Assembly (NCBI GenBank): GCA_938005475.1
Contig: CALLNY010000077.1
Location: forward strand, 1 to 36,299
Source of the DNA: an uncultured Bacteroidia bacterium
Lineage (GTDB): Bacteria; Bacteroidota; Bacteroidia; J057; CALLMJ01
Reading direction: 5' to 3'
DNA length: 36,299 bases
Shown: positions 17,089 through 25,360 of the stretch, piece by piece
Numbering within the stretch: the stretch's first letter is position 1
How the letters are laid out: each line of letters starts with the position of its first letter
The notes under the pieces: generated by a model
The model's database searches: none
What the model saw: the letters and a program-made list of their open reading frames with translations, nothing else
Told to the model about the DNA's origin: nothing
Position numbers and translations under genes: made by a program

Positions 17089-19929
17089 TTAGTGTACTAC
17101 AATCAATTTTTGAGTAGCCACTATCTTTTGTTCATTGTTCATAATATTGATGATGTAAGCACCTGCCTCAAATTGGGAAGTGTTAATATTAGTGAAATTA
17201 CTCAACTTGCCTATTGAAACGGTTTGTCCTAAAATATTAGCAACTTGATAAGAAAAATCCCCGGTTTCATTAAAAACAATCGTTACATTATCGTTTGCAG
17301 GGTTAGGGTAAACAGTTAAACTTGGGTTTTTAGAGGGCTTATCCGTAGAAACAGGGTATAAGGTACCACCTTTTAAAGGAAGAATAATTTGTGTAGGCAT
17401 ATTGTTAGCAAAAGCGATGGTTTGGTTCACTGGTCTTGAATACATTGTAACACCTTGATAAGTATAGGTTTTATCTTCGTAGGGTCTTCTACGGAAGAAT
17501 TCATTTTCTTCTAGTGGTATATTAGGATTAGATTGATATCTTGGATAGTTAGAACTAGAAATTAGCACTTTAATTTTATGTCCTTTACCAAAGGAGTAGG
17601 CAATAGGGAGCATTTTGAATTTCAATTCATAGATAGAGTCTGATTTTGCATTTGACCATTTGATAGTATCAACGGCTTGATTACTGATGAGCCATTTATC
17701 TTCGGCGTAAGCTCTTGCATAATCTCTTGCACAAATATTCATAGCTCCTTCACATACAAATAATTCACGCCCATCAGGGCATACATCAAGAATTCTGACA
17801 ATAAAATCACAATTAGATTCATTTAAGAATTGCGTACCTTGCGGTTTGGTTTTAGCGTATAAAATAGCAATAGGCTCACCAATGATAGATAGGGAGTCTG
17901 TGATAGTGTTTGAAACGAATTGCAAAACATCGGGTCTATCCATAGTTTTGGTTTTCCAGTCGAGGTTGGCGAGGTCCATTTGTCCTTGACTGGTTCTAGA
18001 ACCATCAGGCGTATAAACAATCATATTATTACCACCTGTCGTGATTACAGGGTTATTAGGGTCAGAGATGTAAGATAAGGTACCTTCATTAGTTGTAGGT
18101 TTGACAAAGTCTAAGGTACCATTTTGGTGTAGGTAGAGCGGTGTTGGTGTTACAATACTAGGAATAGGGAAGGTGTCAGCTTCGAACCAGTAATTACCTA
18201 CACTGGGATTACCGTTTAAACCGTCGTAGGGGTCATTACCATTAGGTCCAACTACATAAAATCTTACGGGTTTCATGCCACCAGGTTTTGAAGCATCTAA
18301 TTCAATATTCTGAACGGAAGTAAGCACGGCTCCAGAGGTGTCTCCAATTAGAGACTGCCCTGTTGCGGGAATAGTGATATATTGAATTTGATTAGAGTCA
18401 GATAAAGCACTTTTAATTTTGATAGGGAAATTAGATAGAGGACCTGTTCCGTTAATAAAGTTAAAGAACTCGGCAAAAGAAGCGGTGAATGTATCAGCAG
18501 GCACCATGATTTGCGTTCCAGGGATACCTATGTTTTGCCATTCGTTGATAGGAGGAAAGATTACCGTAGGTTCTCCAAGTAATTTACGAAACCAAACAAT
18601 CATTTCCGATTTTCCAATATCACCAATATTAGAGGTAGAGATATCATCAAAAGTTACTCCAAGTATATGACCCACATTGTCTTTATATGTTACATCTCCT
18701 GTTTTTTTGGAGCCAATGGTTTGATGTGCCCAAGGACCGAGTACAAGTTTTTGGTAATAACGATTTTGCGTTTTAAGTTCTTTTAGTAGGTATTGCCAAG
18801 TTTGAATTTGCCCATCAGTAAAGATGTCCCACCAACCTGTTAGATGGTAAATAGGAACATCGAGGTAAGTATATCTACTAACGGGTCCATTACGCATAGG
18901 ATTTCCATTTATATCAAGGGTAGCGCGGCTCATATCCATAACAGGACGTAATTCAGAGTGAGGGTAGTGAGCTGCGTTATCAACAGCCCAAGCATCAATA
19001 GCAATTTCAGCGGCTTTAAGTGAAGTAGTTACATGAGGACCAAAATCTTGCAAAGAATGAATTCCATTATGGACACTAGTATCCGTTGGGTCATTAACGA
19101 AATTGTAACGTTCTACTTGGCCTCTAAGCCAACCATCAATAATTCTTTCACGATAAACACCATTATGATGCCCTGTGGCATGATAATGTTCAGCAGAAGC
19201 AACAATAGGAACTAATGCTTTAAGCCCCGGTTGGTTAGGGTCAATTTTATGAGCACCTGCTAACTGATATTGAGAATTACCCAGAGCGGAAGCTCCCAAC
19301 ATTCCCACGTTTCCATTACATAATAATTGGTCAGTAGAATCAATTACAAGGTCGCCGTTAGAATCGTATCTTAATCCATTGAGAATCCATTGCAAGGTAT
19401 TATAACCGTCTTCATGAGTATTGGCTTCTTTATTGGGCGTTCTATCAAGAGGATGACCACTAGTAGGAGAGTTTAAATAGGGTCTTTTGTCCCAAGAATC
19501 AGAGTACATAGGAATATAAACACCTTCCGAACGATACCTTCCTCGCATATCTTGAAGAATACCTGCATATCCCATCAATGCTTCTAATTGTCCTTGGGTA
19601 GGGTCTTCTTTATTGTATGGGGTTCTAGTGAATATAACTGGTAACTGCCAAGGATTAGCTTGACCAGGATAATAATAATATTGAGTTCCTTTTTTAGCTA
19701 TCTTTATGGTTATATTGTTACCGAACAAGTTAAAACTTGCATTAAAATCATCTTGGAGAATAGGAACGAATACATCGGTTGCTAGTCGTGCACCATCCGG
19801 CATCATGACCATATGCTCTTTTCGTTCTACCATCTCCTCAATACCATCTATTGTTCCATTATTATTGCCTTGTGCATAAATATTTTGAATACAAGACAAT
19901 GCAAGGATTCCTAAAAAAAATTTTTTCAT
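17089..19929 (-). CDS. CocE/NonD-family S15 hydrolase with T9SS sorting domain
   Basis: A 946-residue secreted serine hydrolase of the X-Pro dipeptidyl-peptidase/CocE family. A signal peptide (MKKFFLGILALSCIQNIYAQ) precedes the alpha/beta-hydrolase domain. The nucleophile lies in 'GMLGASALGNSQ' (Ser214), the acid in 'TGWWDIFTDGQ' (Asp368) and the His in 'LGPWAHQT' (His402). A C-terminal jelly-roll region follows (with 'GHKIKVLISSSNYPRY'). The last 80 residues ('SLTVYPNPANDNVTIVF' to 'QKLIVVH') are a type A T9SS sorting domain, so it should be exported across the outer membrane. The acyl-peptide, ester or glutaryl substrate is unknown. Start at ATG 19929, because an upstream in-frame start at 19959 falls in the -7 promoter element at 19957-19964. 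It ends at a strong terminator. Confidence 0.93.
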   Translation of the reverse strand: MKKFFLGILALSCIQNIYAQGNNNGTIDGIEEMVERKEHMVMMPDGARLATDVFVPILQDDFNASFNLFGNNITIKIAKKGTQYYYYPGQANPWQLPVIFTRTPYNKEDPTQGQLEALMGYAGILQDMRGRYRSEGVYIPMYSDSWDKRPYLNSPTSGHPLDRTPNKEANTHEDGYNTLQWILNGLRYDSNGDLVIDSTDQLLCNGNVGMLGASALGNSQYQLAGAHKIDPNQPGLKALVPIVASAEHYHATGHHNGVYRERIIDGWLRGQVERYNFVNDPTDTSVHNGIHSLQDFGPHVTTSLKAAEIAIDAWAVDNAAHYPHSELRPVMDMSRATLDINGNPMRNGPVSRYTYLDVPIYHLTGWWDIFTDGQIQTWQYLLKELKTQNRYYQKLVLGPWAHQTIGSKKTGDVTYKDNVGHILGVTFDDISTSNIGDIGKSEMIVWFRKLLGEPTVIFPPINEWQNIGIPGTQIMVPADTFTASFAEFFNFINGTGPLSNFPIKIKSALSDSNQIQYITIPATGQSLIGDTSGAVLTSVQNIELDASKPGGMKPVRFYVVGPNGNDPYDGLNGNPSVGNYWFEADTFPIPSIVTPTPLYLHQNGTLDFVKPTTNEGTLSYISDPNNPVITTGGNNMIVYTPDGSRTSQGQMDLANLDWKTKTMDRPDVLQFVSNTITDSLSIIGEPIAILYAKTKPQGTQFLNESNCDFIVRILDVCPDGRELFVCEGAMNICARDYARAYAEDKWLISNQAVDTIKWSNAKSDSIYELKFKMLPIAYSFGKGHKIKVLISSSNYPRYQSNPNIPLEENEFFRRRPYEDKTYTYQGVTMYSRPVNQTIAFANNMPTQIILPLKGGTLYPVSTDKPSKNPSLTVYPNPANDNVTIVFNETGDFSYQVANILGQTVSIGKLSNFTNINTSQFEAGAYIINIMNNEQKIVATQKLIVVH

Positions 19930-19956
19930 ATTAAATAAACCTAAACTTTTACAAGG

Positions 19957-19964
19957 CAAAATTA
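19957..19964 (-). promoter_or_regulatory. -7 element upstream of the CocE-like gene
   Basis: Minus-strand TAATTTTG lies 27 nt before ATG 19929. Its overlap with the alternative start at 19959 argues for the shorter protein. Confidence 0.45.
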
Positions 19965-20087
19965 ATATTTGTTTCTAACAATAAAAAAAAATTTATTGAT
20001 TAATTTGTTTTATTAAAGTTTTTTAATAGTTGAATTTGATTTTTTGAAGTGATTAAATCAAAATATTTTTAAAAGCGTTTTAGAGTT

Positions 20088-20510
20088 TTAAGGTTTATGA
20101 TTCATGAACTCTTGAAGTAAAATAGTAGCGGCAATGGTGTTGATGAGCCTTTTATCGGAGCGTTTTTTTTTAGGGCAATTACCTTCAATTAAAGCTTTCT
20201 GGGCTATTTTAGAGCTGAATCGTTCATCCCAAAGATGAATGATTAAATTAGGGAATTGTTCCATTAACCATTGATGAAATAAGCGTACTTCTTCTGTGAT
20301 ATGGGTATCTGTTTGGTTCCAATTGGTGGGATAACCTAAAACAAAGGAATGAAAAAGTTCTTTTTTTGCTTTCTCTAGTAACCAATTTTTTAGTTTAGGA
20401 GTATCAATACAATCAACAGGAGTAGCAATCAATTGCAGGGGGTCTGTCCAAGCAATACCGGTTCTTTTTGAGCCGTAGTCAATAGCAACAATTCTACCTT
20501 TGATACTCAT
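20088..20510 (-). CDS. ruvX: RuvX/YqgF-family putative Holliday junction resolvase or pre-16S rRNA nuclease
   Basis: A 140-residue RNase H-fold protein of usual length. Family motifs are 'GRIVAIDYGSKRTGIA' (Asp11), 'FVLGYPTNWNQTD' (normally GLP) and 'HLWDERFSS' (Glu96). YqgF is known to process the 5' end of 16S rRNA in E. coli and was first proposed as a Holliday junction resolvase. The usual third acid in the terminal helix (VD-x-x-x-A) reads 'LINTIAATILLQEF', with Asn124 in place of Asp, which may lower activity. The start lies 3 bp after the stop of the MBL hydrolase, so the two are probably co-transcribed. Confidence 0.92.
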   Translation of the reverse strand: MSIKGRIVAIDYGSKRTGIAWTDPLQLIATPVDCIDTPKLKNWLLEKAKKELFHSFVLGYPTNWNQTDTHITEEVRLFHQWLMEQFPNLIIHLWDERFSSKIAQKALIEGNCPKKKRSDKRLINTIAATILLQEFMNHKP

Positions 20511-20513
20511 TTA

Positions 20514-21359
20514 TTAGTGAAGATTAGCAAGCGGAAAAGTATCTTTGGAGTAGTATTTACCTTTTTCATCTATACCTACTAAACCGCATTCATGATAAGG
20601 ATCATGTTCGTAGAAAATCACAATATTTTCATTAACGCATTCTTCGAGAAATAATTTTCTTTCTTCGAGGGTTACAAGGGGTCTGATATCATATCCCATG
20701 ACGTAAGGCAATGGTAAATGCCCATAGGTAGGAAAGAGGTCTCCTGCGTAAAGAATTTTATAATTTTTATAGGTAATCAAAGGTAATTGTTGAGCTTCTG
20801 TGTGCCCATTTACTAACAAAAGTTGAATATATTGATTGAAAGCGGTTTCACCTTTTAATAATTTTAATTGTTGAGAGTCTTGGAGAGGCTGTATATTTTC
20901 GGTGAAGAAACTAGCTTTTTCGCGGTCATTTGGGTTAAGTGCCCAGGAAAGTTGTTTTTCTTGAATCCAATAATTGGCATAAGGGAAAGCTAGGACAGAC
21001 TTGTGATTACTGTCCCATTCAGTGGAACCACCTGCGTGATCAAAATGTAGATGGGTGATAATAACATCGGTGATATCATTTTTTTGGAAGCCAAGAGCGT
21101 GCAAGCTTTTTTCTAAGTTAGCGGATTCGTGGTCTATGGCATAGAGATTTTTAAATTTATTATTATATTTATTTCCAATACCGTTGTCGATTAAGATAAG
21201 CTTATCACCATCTTCAATCAAAAGGCAACGCATAGCTAGTTCAATTCTATTAAATTCGTCAGCGGGATTGGTTTTATTCCATATTGTTTTAGGGACCACA
21301 CCGAACATAGCGCCGCCATCTAACTTAAACTTTCCTGTCTCAATAGTATGTAGTTTCAC
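20514..21359 (-). CDS. MBL-fold metallo-hydrolase
   Basis: A 281-residue cytoplasmic metallo-beta-lactamase-fold hydrolase. The zinc motif HxHxDH is 'THLHFDHAGG' (His103, His105, Asp107, His108), followed by 'NGHTEAQQLPL', 'ILYAGDLFP' and a late 'FYEHDPYHE', so all metal ligands appear to be present. The layout resembles AHL-lactonase-like and general lactonase members, but the family is broad and no substrate can be named. ruvX follows 3 bp later. A -7 box TAATTTTG lies at 21376-21383, 16 nt before the ATG. Confidence 0.9.
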   Translation of the reverse strand: MKLHTIETGKFKLDGGAMFGVVPKTIWNKTNPADEFNRIELAMRCLLIEDGDKLILIDNGIGNKYNNKFKNLYAIDHESANLEKSLHALGFQKNDITDVIITHLHFDHAGGSTEWDSNHKSVLAFPYANYWIQEKQLSWALNPNDREKASFFTENIQPLQDSQQLKLLKGETAFNQYIQLLLVNGHTEAQQLPLITYKNYKILYAGDLFPTYGHLPLPYVMGYDIRPLVTLEERKLFLEECVNENIVIFYEHDPYHECGLVGIDEKGKYYSKDTFPLANLH

Positions 21360-21375
21360 GAGTTTAGAATTAACG

Positions 21376-21383
21376 CAAAATTA
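21376..21383 (-). promoter_or_regulatory. -7 element for the MBL hydrolase-ruvX pair
   Basis: Minus-strand TAATTTTG, 16 nt before ATG 21359 and just downstream of the comA stop. No clear -33 element. Confidence 0.4.
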
Positions 21384-21390
21384 GTTGATT

Positions 21391-22158
21391 TTATAAAAAA
21401 GTAAAAAAAGTATCACTTCTTAAACCCAACCTCAAAGTTTCTAAACCAATAACATCATTGATAGCGATATTTCCTAGATTGACATTAGAACCTAACAACT
21501 TGATAAAGAAGACCTGTTGTTCTTTTTTAGGGGCTTCAAAAATTAAGTTTTCATAAGAAACAGAATATAAAATTTCATCTACGAGACCATCACGCACTTC
21601 ACCGCCCGAACGATAAACCCCCACATTGCCCCCTTCACGTGCCTCCGTAATCACTTTCCATGAACCTGCTTCAAGCTCGTTTTGTATAGATTGTACCCAT
21701 TTGAATGGAGCCATTTCTTTGTTCGAATCCTTAGAACCTACCTCCGATAAAACTACATAGTTCTTGGAGTATTTTGATATAAGTCCTAATTTTTCATCGT
21801 CTGATAAATCTAAGCTTCCAGAAGAAATTTCTACATGAGTGATTTTATAGTCTTCTAAAAGTTTTTCAAACAAATGTTCTGCTTTACGTACATAAAAAAT
21901 CTCTAATAAAGTCCCTCCAAAATAAACAGGAATATTAGCAGAATGATATAATTCAATTTTTTGTTTCAGTTTAGGTGTTACAAACGAAGTTGCCCATCCC
22001 AACTTAATTAAATCTATATAATGCTCAGCTACTTCAATAAGATTTTCCGCCTCTTTTATTGATAAACCTTTATCCATGACCATCGTTATACCTTTATGTT
22101 TACGGGGCTTCTGTTCTCGAATCGGTAAATTTGGAATTTCAAAATTGATAAAATGCAT
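21391..22158 (-). CDS. comA: Phosphosulfolactate synthase (ComA family)
   Basis: A 255-residue TIM-barrel protein of the ComA family, which adds sulfite to phosphoenolpyruvate to make (2R)-3-phosphosulfolactate. In methanogens this is the first step of coenzyme M synthesis; in some bacteria it feeds sulfolactate formation. Typical segments are 'GITMVMDKGLSIKEAENLI', 'HYIDLIKLGWATSFVTPKLK', 'IPVYFGGTLLEIFYVRKA', 'HVEISSGSLDLSDDEK', 'VITEAREGGNVGVYRSGGEV' and 'NVNLGNIAINDVIGLETLR'. The gene starts 3 bp after the stop of a TPR-protein gene, so they form a unit. comB and comC (phosphatase, dehydrogenase) are not in the window. A link to sulfonate metabolites or sulfonolipids is inference. Confidence 0.9.
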   Translation of the reverse strand: MHFINFEIPNLPIREQKPRKHKGITMVMDKGLSIKEAENLIEVAEHYIDLIKLGWATSFVTPKLKQKIELYHSANIPVYFGGTLLEIFYVRKAEHLFEKLLEDYKITHVEISSGSLDLSDDEKLGLISKYSKNYVVLSEVGSKDSNKEMAPFKWVQSIQNELEAGSWKVITEAREGGNVGVYRSGGEVRDGLVDEILYSVSYENLIFEAPKKEQQVFFIKLLGSNVNLGNIAINDVIGLETLRLGLRSDTFFTFL

Positions 22159-22161
22159 ATT

Positions 22162-23742
22162 TCATTCTTTTTTATAATTTTCTATTAGAAATTTTATTTC
22201 GCTATCTTCTTTTAAATCAGGGTTATAGTCATACAAATAATCTACATAATTTGGATATTTCAATAATGCATTCTCTAAATAAAAGAAACCTATATTTCTA
22301 CTACCTAATCCAAAACTTAATGCGGCAGATTGAAACATCAATTTCGCAGTTAATTCTTGATCTACACATTCTAAATAAAAATTTTCCCGTAAGATATGAT
22401 TGATATACTCATTTCCTTTTAAGTACTCTATGTAAGTTTTTCTCAATAAAAACTCAATTTCTAAACCTTCCCCATAATAATCATTAGAAATTCCCTGCAT
22501 ATATTCCAAAGCATTAGTAAAGTTCCCTAATTTAATTTCTATATCAATGTATCTCAAACATATATCAAAATTAAAAGTGTAATTCAGATAAGTTAGACAA
22601 TAAATTGCGGCTTCTCTGTATCTTTTTAACTCATACAAGCAGTTTGCTAGTCCATGATAAGCATCAATGAATTCTTCGTCTATATTGATACATTTTTTAA
22701 AATAACGTCTTCCATCATCATAAAGCCCTAAATTATGGTAACAAACTCCAATAGCAAATAAAATATAACTATTATAGTCATCTAATAAGCGTATTTGAAA
22801 TAATAACTTTAAAGCCTCTTCATATTGTTCCAAACCAATTAAAATATGCACTTTTTCGATTAGGTAATCCATATTTTCTTCATCTAGTGCAACAGCATAA
22901 TCAATTGCTTTTAATGCATCTTTATATTTATTTTGATTATAATACAATAATGCTAAATGATACCACGCCTCTGCATAAAATAGGTCAATCTCAAGAATTT
23001 GACTTAACAACTTCTCTGCAAAACTAAAATCTAATATTTTACTATCTCTACATATATTAGATTGTACCTTTGGATTTTTTTCTCGAAATGCTAAAACATA
23101 GTAATGAAGAGAATCATCGTGATTCCCTAACTCTAAATGACACTCAGCTATTTTTAAATAAATTTCGGACCTATCTTCAACGTTTAATTCTACTACATAA
23201 AGATACCAATCTATCGCTTCTCCATATCTTTCTAGATTTCTTAAAGCTAAACCTTTTAGCATTAAAAATGAGTAATTATTACCAAAATAACCTATACTAT
23301 ACTCTATCCATGCCAAAGCCTCTTCATATTTATCTTTATTCGTAAGATAATTAAAACGATACTCGTAAAAAAAAGGAACATCAGGATAAACTTTGATAGC
23401 ATAATCAAGTAATTCTTCACAAAGGTTTGTTTGGGAATTTAATCTATAAAATTCATATAGCTCTTCAATTTGATATATATCCATGAAATAAAATTCCTTC
23501 CTTTCTAACATGGCCTCAAATTTGATTTGATATTCTCTTACTTCATCAGAAGGATTAAACTCCTCATCTTCATCATAATCCCCATCTTCTATCTTAAAAT
23601 CATAATTTTCTTCCAAGTCAAAATCAAAACAAACCTCTAAAATATCCTCAAAACTATCATCTATATCCTCATAGCTATCATCTATATCCTCATAGCTATC
23701 ACCTATATCCTCATAGCTATCATCATAATTAAAGTCTTTCAT
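22162..23742 (-). CDS. TPR-repeat protein with acidic repeated N-terminus
   Basis: A 526-residue cytoplasmic protein, without signal peptide, made almost entirely of TPR-like helical hairpins (for example 'AWYHLALLYYNQNKYKDALKAIDYAVALDEENMDYL' in shortened form 'AWYHLALLYYNQNKYKDAL'). TPR arrays usually act as scaffolds. The first 40 residues are very acidic and contain four near-identical seven-residue units (SYEDIxD) encoded by a 21-bp tandem repeat. Next gene comA begins 3 bp after its stop, suggesting co-expression and possibly a functional link. A similar TPR-comA pairing is, as far as I recall, common in Bacteroidota, but I cannot verify it here. No promoter matching TAnnTTTG is evident; a degenerate TAATTTTA lies upstream. 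Confidence 0.88.
   Translation of the reverse strand: MKDFNYDDSYEDIGDSYEDIDDSYEDIDDSFEDILEVCFDFDLEENYDFKIEDGDYDEDEEFNPSDEVREYQIKFEAMLERKEFYFMDIYQIEELYEFYRLNSQTNLCEELLDYAIKVYPDVPFFYEYRFNYLTNKDKYEEALAWIEYSIGYFGNNYSFLMLKGLALRNLERYGEAIDWYLYVVELNVEDRSEIYLKIAECHLELGNHDDSLHYYVLAFREKNPKVQSNICRDSKILDFSFAEKLLSQILEIDLFYAEAWYHLALLYYNQNKYKDALKAIDYAVALDEENMDYLIEKVHILIGLEQYEEALKLLFQIRLLDDYNSYILFAIGVCYHNLGLYDDGRRYFKKCINIDEEFIDAYHGLANCLYELKRYREAAIYCLTYLNYTFNFDICLRYIDIEIKLGNFTNALEYMQGISNDYYGEGLEIEFLLRKTYIEYLKGNEYINHILRENFYLECVDQELTAKLMFQSAALSFGLGSRNIGFFYLENALLKYPNYVDYLYDYNPDLKEDSEIKFLIENYKKE
23642..23725 (-). repeat. Four-copy 21-bp tandem repeat in the TPR gene
   Basis: Units at 23642-23662, 23663-23683, 23684-23704 and 23705-23725 differ by only one to three bases each. 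They encode the SYEDI(D/G)D heptads at the N-terminus. The length is a multiple of three, so copy-number change would keep frame. Confidence 0.85.
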
Positions 23743-23816
23743 GTTGAAATTAGTATTAACTCTTTTGGAGTTGTAAAATTACTAAGTTATTCTGGTAAAA
23801 AAAATTTTATTTTGAT

Positions 23817-23843
23817 AAAAAAAGCACTTAAAATTAAGTGCTT
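23817..23843 (-). terminator. Rho-independent terminator of rpmE2
   Basis: The dyad at 23822-23843 (AAGCACTTAA, AA, TTAAGTGCTT) is followed on the minus strand by a run of T from the A tract at 23817-23823. It is 29 bp past the L31 stop at 23872. Confidence 0.8.
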
Positions 23844-23871
23844 AATAAACATGTATTTGATTATAGGTTAA

Positions 23872-24123
23872 TTATTTCTTTTTATTTCCGTAACGAGAGA
23901 AGAATTTATCTACCCTACCTGCTGTATCAACAAATTTTTGTTTACCTGTAAAAAAGGGATGAGACTTACTAGAAATTTCCAATTTTATAAGCGGATACTC
24001 ATTACCATCTTCCCACACTATCGTTTCTTTTGATTTAGCACAGGACTTCCCTAAAAATGCAAAATCACAGGAACTATCTTTAAATACCACAAATCTGTAA
24101 TCGGGATGTATGTCTTTTTTCAT
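23872..24123 (-). CDS. rpmE2: 50S ribosomal protein L31 type B
   Basis: The 83-residue length and start '[18 protein letters not shown]' match type B L31, which lacks the zinc-binding CxxC pair of type A. Internal motifs include '[20 protein letters not shown]' and '[11 protein letters not shown]'. Two Cys are present (in '[12 protein letters not shown]') but not in a CxxC pair, so it is probably zinc-independent. It stands alone with its own promoter at 24140-24170 and its own terminator, a normal arrangement for this gene in Bacteroidota. Confidence 0.97.
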   Translation of the reverse strand: MKKDIHPDYRFVVFKDSSCDFAFLGKSCAKSKETIVWEDGNEYPLIKLEISSKSHPFFTGKQKFVDTAGRVDKFFSRYGNKKK

Positions 24124-24139
24124 TTTCTTTTTTAAACTG

Positions 24140-24170
24140 CAAAATTATTACCTTATAAGATAAAATCAAA
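24140..24170 (-). promoter_or_regulatory. Promoter of rpmE2
   Basis: On the minus strand TTTG (24167-24170) and TAATTTTG (24140-24147) are 19 bp apart, an exact fit to the Bacteroidota promoter consensus. ATG 24123 follows after 16 nt. Confidence 0.7.
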
Positions 24171-24319
24171 ATTTTTTTTACTTTTATAAGAAAACTAATC
24201 ACTTTGTATTGACGATAGAAGAAGCATTTCTTTTAAACATAATACCATCAAAGATTACTAATCATTTTAACTTCAAGTATTACTAACTCGTTATCAGATA
24301 ATTTTTAGTATAAGTTTGA

Positions 24320-25354
24320 TTACTTAACAATTTTCAATCGGTTCAATGCTTCATGATAGGCACGTGATTGTTTAAGATGGTCATTATAATCCGAAGAAAA
24401 ATCATGGTACCCAGAAAAATCAGGTTTAGCGCAAAAGAAAATATAATGATGATTTTCAGGATACAAAGCCGCTTCTAATGAAGCTATACCAGGAGCATTG
24501 ATAGGACCGATAGGTAATCCTTTGATTTTGTATGTATTATACGGAGAATCGATTTCTAAATCAGACCTTAACACTCGAGTTTTCGTAAAATCTCCAATAG
24601 CAAAAATGACCGTTGGATCGGCTTGTAAACGCATATTTTGTTTTAACCGATTATAATAAACTCCCGCTATACGCTTCTTCTCTGAATCTTGATAAGTCTC
24701 TGCTTCTACAATGGAAGCCAAAGTACTGATTTGTATAGCGGTCATACCTAATTTCTCTAATTGATCCTGATGCTTCACAAAGAACTTCTTATATTCATTC
24801 ACAAAAAATTCTAACAATCTCTCAGGCTTAATATTCCAATACACTCGATAAGTATTTGGAATGAAAATTGAAATGACCGTCTCACGAGTTAGTCCATGCC
24901 TCTGTAAAAAATCAGAAGCTAAACAAGCTTCTAACAATTGATTTTCAGTAAGTTCTAAATTACTAGCTATGACATGGGCAATTTCTTGTAATGTTCTTTT
25001 AGATTCAAAACGAACCCAAACAGGGTCTTGATTTCCTGCACGTAGCTTCTTAACCAAAACCATGTTAGACATACCCTTCTTTACTACATAATGCCCAGGC
25101 TTCACTAACTGAGAATATTTTAAAAGTTTTGATACTATTTCAAAATTTCTTTGATTATTTAAAACTTGATTTCTTTGTAAACTATCTAAAACCTCCTGAA
25201 AACTTGCTCCCGTACGCACATAAAGCGAATAATCTTTGTTAGTATTACTTCCATAAATTATGTTAATGAAATATACCGTTACTAACACCAACAATAAAAT
25301 AATTCCTATGAGGATTTTTTGTATTCTTGAAATAGAACTTAATACGTTTTTCAT
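24320..25354 (-). CDS. mltG: Endolytic murein transglycosylase MltG
   Basis: MltG cleaves nascent glycan strands and is thought to set their length by releasing new chains from the membrane. The 344-residue protein has one N-terminal membrane helix (about 13-33), a LysM-like segment, then the YceG catalytic domain: 'STLASIVEAETYQDSEKKR' with the catalytic Glu at 217, 'GVYYNRLKQNMRLQADPTV' and 'IDSPYNTYKIKGLPIGPINA'. Length and layout are normal. It starts 6 bp after the stop of the OmpA/FG-GAP gene, suggesting co-transcription with that peptidoglycan-binding envelope protein. Confidence 0.96.
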   Translation of the reverse strand: MKNVLSSISRIQKILIGIILLLVLVTVYFINIIYGSNTNKDYSLYVRTGASFQEVLDSLQRNQVLNNQRNFEIVSKLLKYSQLVKPGHYVVKKGMSNMVLVKKLRAGNQDPVWVRFESKRTLQEIAHVIASNLELTENQLLEACLASDFLQRHGLTRETVISIFIPNTYRVYWNIKPERLLEFFVNEYKKFFVKHQDQLEKLGMTAIQISTLASIVEAETYQDSEKKRIAGVYYNRLKQNMRLQADPTVIFAIGDFTKTRVLRSDLEIDSPYNTYKIKGLPIGPINAPGIASLEAALYPENHHYIFFCAKPDFSGYHDFSSDYNDHLKQSRAYHEALNRLKIVK

Positions 25355-25360
25355 CAGTGC

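Noticed and set aside
21715-21740. tRNA T-loop-like sequence GTTCGAATC
   Set aside because: It lies within the comA reading frame and no acceptor stem, anticodon arm or CCA partner can be paired around it.
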